DNA of 64,000 nucleotides. It comes from Byssothecium circinans (taxonomy: Eukaryota; Ascomycota; Dothideomycetes; Pleosporales; Massarinaceae). The notes beneath the pieces are model-generated. The model searched no databases, was not told the DNA's origin, and saw only the letters and a list, made by a program, of their open reading frames with translations. Where the stretch lies: contig ML977020.1 in the NCBI GenBank assembly GCA_010015675.1, positions 62,001 to 126,000 on the forward strand. The letters run 5' to 3'. Position 1 is the stretch's first letter, and each line of letters opens with the position of its first letter. Positions 60,117 through 64,000 of this stretch are shown here, piece after piece. The translations under genes were made by a program, and so were the position numbers.

Positions 60117-62762
60117 ATGTTGGCAAGTCGTGTGCTGCCGCCGATTCTTCATCGACGGTCGTCGCCGCAGCTTCAAGAAGTCCATCATCACCACCAGGTT
60201 CTGCCTCCTCTTCCTCCGCCCCCTTCACGACCGGTTTCTGAGTATCCGTTCCCTGCTGCGGAGGTCCATGATCCTGTTCCCCCCGTCGCGACCTTCTTCA
60301 GCATTCCAAGGAGATATTTCAGATCGAATATGCAGAACAGTGGCAATGCTTCTCAATCATCATACTCGCACCAGATGGGCAACGTGAAGCCTTCGCTGTC
60401 CCCACGATCACTGCGGAAAAGTAGCAGGATTCATGAATTACGTTCAGCGTCTACTTCGAGCTCCGTCGACCGCACCACCAGCAGCAAGGACGATCTGCCC
60501 TCTCCCGCGTCTGCTTCTTCGCCGAGAACTACAAAAAAACGCTATGAGTCGTTTGGGGACGAAATTTACCACAACAGCGCCGGCCATGGGAATGACGGGG
60601 AAGGAGAAAGTCCAACAGGTACCAAACCGCCGAACAGTGCTTCCTCAACTGGTTCTGGTGGTGAGCTGTCAGGCCATGTTTGTCTCTGCCAGCCCGAGCC
60701 CAAAATTCCCCGCCCTAGGAATGGTAAGTCCGTCCTCATCTCTTTATCCCGATATCTCACCCTACCGTCCGGATACGAATGAGAGCAGCTCGCGAACAAT
60801 GAAACAGCTGAGCTTGTTCTTTGTTTGCGGGCGAGTCTTTCCAGTGCAAAGTGGAGTCGTGGGTGGGTCTTTGTCTTTGATGCTGATGCGGTTCTTTGTA
60901 GCTTTTATCCTTTATCGGCAGCATCATCAGCATGCCATCGTTGCGAGGAATCCGGGTCTTGCGAATCCTGAGATTTCGAAGATTATCGGTGAGCAGTGGA
61001 AGGCAGAAAGTGACGAGTCTAAGAAAGTCTGGCAAAATCTCGCTCAAGTATGCCTCCTTTACTTTCTTTTCCTGTCATCTCGTCTACCCCTGAAGTCTGC
61101 TGCAACTTCTATATTCTACGACCAACCGCTCACGCCCCACAGGAAGAGAAACTACGCCATCACGAACAATACCCAGATTACCGCTACCAACCACGCCGTC
61201 TTGGAAAACCAGGCTCCCTCCTCCTAAACACTACAGGTCACACCACCGTCGACAAATACCGGTGTCCACGCTGCGGCGGCCGCAGTATCAAAACACCCAC
61301 ATCGCCCTTCCCAAGCACGCCAACCCTCCCCCCACCAAACGAATCCTCCGGTCTCACACCAACAACAACGCGCTACCTACCCATGATGTCGAACCTCAGC
61401 CTCGACTCCCCCATCGCCCGCCGCGTCGCAGCCGGACGCACCGGACCGGGACCCTCTGGCCTAAGCAACATCCAAGTCACGAATACCACGACCCGCGACG
61501 ACGCCCCCATGTACAGCGCCAGCCCCCTCACTCCCGGAACCAAAAGACGCCGCTACAACGAATACCCCCCAGGCCCCCCAACTGTCAACGGAAGACGCTC
61601 AGACACACCATACTACGCGCCCTCTCACTACCACCCCCAGCAGCAGCAGCACCATCAACAACAGCGCCGCGACTCCCTCCCCCCAATCCAAATGCGCACA
61701 ATCCACTCGCCCCCCAGCACCGCCGGCATGCCCCCACCCCCACGCACACCACGCGACGCGCGCCGCGCCTCCGTCGACCTCAACCTCCTCGTCCCCCCGC
61801 CCCAACACCACGATCAATCCCGCAGCGTCGAAGCCATGGTCATGTCCGTGCCCTACAGCGTCAAGATCAAAGTCCTCGGGCGCATCACGCCGCCGCTGAA
61901 AGATCCCGGGCCCTCGAGTCCGAGCGTGGCGGTCCGGGGCGCGATTGTAGCTGTTGAGGGGGATGATCTGGAGGCGGTGGGGGAGTTGACGGAGTGGTTG
62001 AGGGGGTTCTTGGGGAGGGACAGGGGGGAGTTTAGGGTTCGGGTTGAGGAGCCGCCTAGGGGGCCGGGGAAGGGGGAGGAGGTGAAGTTTGAAGAGTATT
62101 TGGATTTAGTGCGGGAGTGGCATGGGCGGAGTAGGGAGATGGTGAGGTTTATTACTACAGCGTTGTTGGCTGGGGAGGAGGACACTGGGTCTATGGCGTC
62201 CTCGTCTTCTGCGCCTACAAACAACACCGGGGACAACGACGAAGACAAAAACGACGACGACGAAGCTCCCACCACCACTACTGCCACTGCCGAAAAAGAC
62301 AAAGACAAAGACACCCCCATGAACCCCCCCTCCTCATCTCCCTCCACCACCTCCACTCCCACCCCCTCCTCCCCACAACCCACCCCCGTCATCCTCCTCC
62401 CCACATACCAACTCCACGCCTCCGACACCTACGCCTCCAAGATCCCAATCCAGGACGTCTACTCGCCCATGGACCACTGGCAATGGATGGCGACGCTCTG
62501 GCGTGGCACCGTCGGGCCCGATCTCACCATCTATGTGAAGAGCGAGGGTAAGGAGGGGAACGATAGAGTCGGGAGTGGTGGTGCTGTTAATGGTAATGGT
62601 AATGGTAATGGAGGGAGAGAAAAGGCGAAGGTCGTGGAGGTTAATGAGGAGGGGAAGTTTTTGACGGTGGTGAGGGAGAATGGGGCGAAGGGGTTTAGGG
62701 AGGCGGCGTTGAGGAGGGTCGGGTTTGAGGTTGGGGAGTGGGTTAGGGGGTTGGGACGGTAG
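60117..62762 (+). CDS. HMG-box transcription factor, Ste11/Fmf-1 type
   Basis: Exons 60117-60723, 60902-61047 and 61143-62762 give 790 residues. The HMG box (about residues 195-270) is built across both introns: KIPRPRNAFILYRQHHQHAI, LANPEISKIIGEQWKAES, and EEKLRHHEQYPDYRYQPRR. It belongs to the MATA-HMG group. The flanking PKIPRPRN and the non-mating-type context match Neurospora fmf-1 and fission yeast Ste11, regulators of mating and pheromone genes. A CxxC element (YRCPRCGG) follows at about residue 290. Large Pro/Ser/Thr/Gln-rich stretches on both sides are typical activation regions. The C-terminus (residues about 690-790) is moderately conserved-looking (DVYSPMDHWQWMATLWRGTV). There is no second mating-type gene next to it, so this is not the MAT locus. 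Confidence 0.9.
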
Positions 62763-62884
62763 GCTGGGGATAGGGGGAAGGGGAGGTGGATGGGGGGGAG
62801 GGAGTAACGCTCGTTTTTCTTTCTTTTTGGGGTGTTGGTTAGAGCGCGTTTTTCCACTGTGGTGTTGGACGTTGGGTTTGGATT

Positions 62885-62983
62885 TGATGTTGATGTTGAT
62901 GTTGATGTTGATGTTGATGTTGATGTTGNNNNNNNNNNTTGATGTTGATGTTGATGTTGATGTTGATGTTGATGTTGATGTTG
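62885..62983 (+). repeat. (GATGTT)n microsatellite with assembly gap
   Basis: Perfect tandem hexamer on both sides of 10 N at 62929-62938. The real length is unknown. It lies about 120 bp past the HMG gene stop. Confidence 0.95.
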
Positions 62984-63510
62984 GTTAGTTGTATTAGGTA
63001 AGGTTGGCGAAGATTGCTGGGTATATATTTACTATTATTCCTTCGTTTCGAAATCCTTTCTATCTTATCCTTGCCCTCCCTCTTCCTTCCTCCCCTTTTA
63101 GCCTCTCCTATATGTGTGTGCCTATGAAATGTCCCATCCCAAACCCCAATACACCACCACCCTTCCCACCCACAGCGACCTTTAACGGAGTGTGCCAACA
63201 TAATTTCTTCTCGAAAAGTGATTTTTTTCATTCTAGTTGCTTGCCGTTAGTAAGAATTCTTCTTCGTACTTGTACTTAAATCCCCCCTCCCTCCTTTCCC
63301 ACAGCGCCTCACCGTGTCCCTCGTACAACCTCTCCTATCCCATCTCATCTCATCCCATCCCAACATACCCCCTCTCCTCTCCTCCCCTCCTACTCTTACC
63401 CCTACGCAAAACCAAAGTCCTCGCACAAACAAGACAAGACAAGTTCCCCTTTCCGCCCATGTGCTGCAGCAAAACACCGCACAGCCCAGTAGTGTCAAAG
63501 TACCGTGAAT

Positions 63511-63536
63511 AAAAAAAAAAAAAAAAAAAAAAAAAA
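63511..63536 (+). repeat. 26-bp poly-A tract
   Basis: An uninterrupted A run after TACCGTGAAT. There is no coding sequence just upstream, so a retro-inserted copy is not supported. Confidence 0.9.
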
Positions 63537-64000
63537 GGCTAAATACTGTTCGGTGTCGATGTGGATGAATGAGCAGCAGATTCGGGGTATCTCATGAGAT
63601 GATGTTACTGTTGGAGGCGGTGCGACAGATAGATCTACACAGACAATGTAGGCGTAAAGCGTAGGGAGAATAAGAATAATACTCGATGCATATGCACTGT
63701 ACACGTACGTGTACGTCCGTGAGCGTTTGGTGAAAACGTGGGTTGGGGTTTCAAGGTCACGACGACGACGACGATGACGATGGCGATCGATGAGGGAAGT
63801 GGAAAGCTGGAAAGTCGGAAAGCAAGAAGCGGGAAGGAGGGGTTGGTTTTTGTAGATTAGATAACTAGACCATCTTTCTTGCTTGCTTGCTTGCTTGTAT
63901 ATCGCCATCCCCTATCGCCATCCCATCCCATCCCGCTCCATCCCGTCCCATCCCATCCATCCATCCATTACATCGACTCTCAAATCCCTCCCTCCCTCCC

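Larger units (their letters stand above)
62763..64000. other. repeat-rich right end, no supported gene
   Basis: 3' flank of the HMG gene: the GATGTT microsatellite, CCCTCC and CATCC tracts, poly-A and GCTT repeats. Frames are short and repeat-driven. I see nothing coding. Confidence 0.4.

Noticed and set aside
60117..62762. Mating-type (MAT1-2) locus
   Set aside because: The HMG box is of the Ste11/Fmf-1 type in a 790-residue protein, and no other MAT or APN2/SLA2 flanking genes are present.
62885..62983. Asp-Val repeat protein reading through the GATGTT array
   Set aside because: A microsatellite translated across an N gap. No gene structure.
63511..63536. Poly-A tail of a retro-inserted gene
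   Set aside because: No coding remnant or target duplication is seen just upstream. A simple homopolymer is sufficient.

Overview
This 64 kb window looks like nuclear DNA of a filamentous ascomycete (Pezizomycotina). Genes are dense. Introns are about 45-100 bp with GT..AG borders and CTRAC-type branch points. Typical fungal families are present (Ppo fatty-acid dioxygenase, fused tryptophan synthase, SPX phosphate transporter, DUF1996, Ste11/Fmf-1-type HMG factor), and a dead transposon carries RIP-like decay. A dothideomycete is my best guess from the style of the lineage-specific genes, but I cannot prove it. Two 10-N gaps (11315-11324, 62929-62938) both sit inside tandem repeats.

Layout. 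0.3-3.4 kb: a complete but dead hAT transposon with terminal inverted repeats, an 8-bp target duplication and a transposase full of stops in one preserved frame. 3.8-8.3 kb: a small membrane protein and two broken BTB/POZ genes, one carrying an FG-repeat tail. 8.9-17.3 kb: a CYP52-type P450, a Ppo oxylipin dioxygenase whose P450 half lacks the heme-ligand cysteine, and the enoyl-CoA reductase Tsc13. 18.0-30.1 kb: core genes, namely a disordered His/Gly-rich protein, a Nudix phosphohydrolase, arginyl-tRNA transferase Ate1, a PHO87/90/91-type phosphate transporter and tryptophan synthase.

30.8-40.2 kb is the most unusual part. It holds a local family of small Cys-rich, probably zinc-binding proteins: one pseudogene (30.8-31.5), two intact genes in a divergent pair (32.4-34.3), a truncated copy (34.5-34.7) and a further intact gene (35.3-35.9). 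These arose by segmental duplication of a divergent gene pair. Their shared promoters are rich in TGACTC (Gcn4/AP-1-like) motifs. More Cys/His-rich orphan genes follow at 37.1-40.2 kb, one with a 20-residue tandem repeat.

41.0-62.8 kb returns to a mixed core: an O-methyltransferase, a DUF1996 secreted protein with a 7-nt exon, two proteins sharing an L/E-rich GDLTL C-terminal motif, a DUF2470 membrane protein, acetylornithine aminotransferase, a large SNF2 helicase, a degenerate protein kinase-like gene, an SGNH hydrolase and an HMG-box regulator. The last 1.2 kb is repeat-rich and has no gene I can support. I saw no tRNA or rRNA gene and no CRISPR array.

The window is a mix of housekeeping genes and fast-evolving accessory islands, not one biosynthetic cluster. 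The amino-acid genes trp and arg8 both carry TGACTC-type sites near their starts, as expected for cross-pathway control. The same core recurs in the Cys-rich island, which suggests (inference only) bZIP-dependent expression there.
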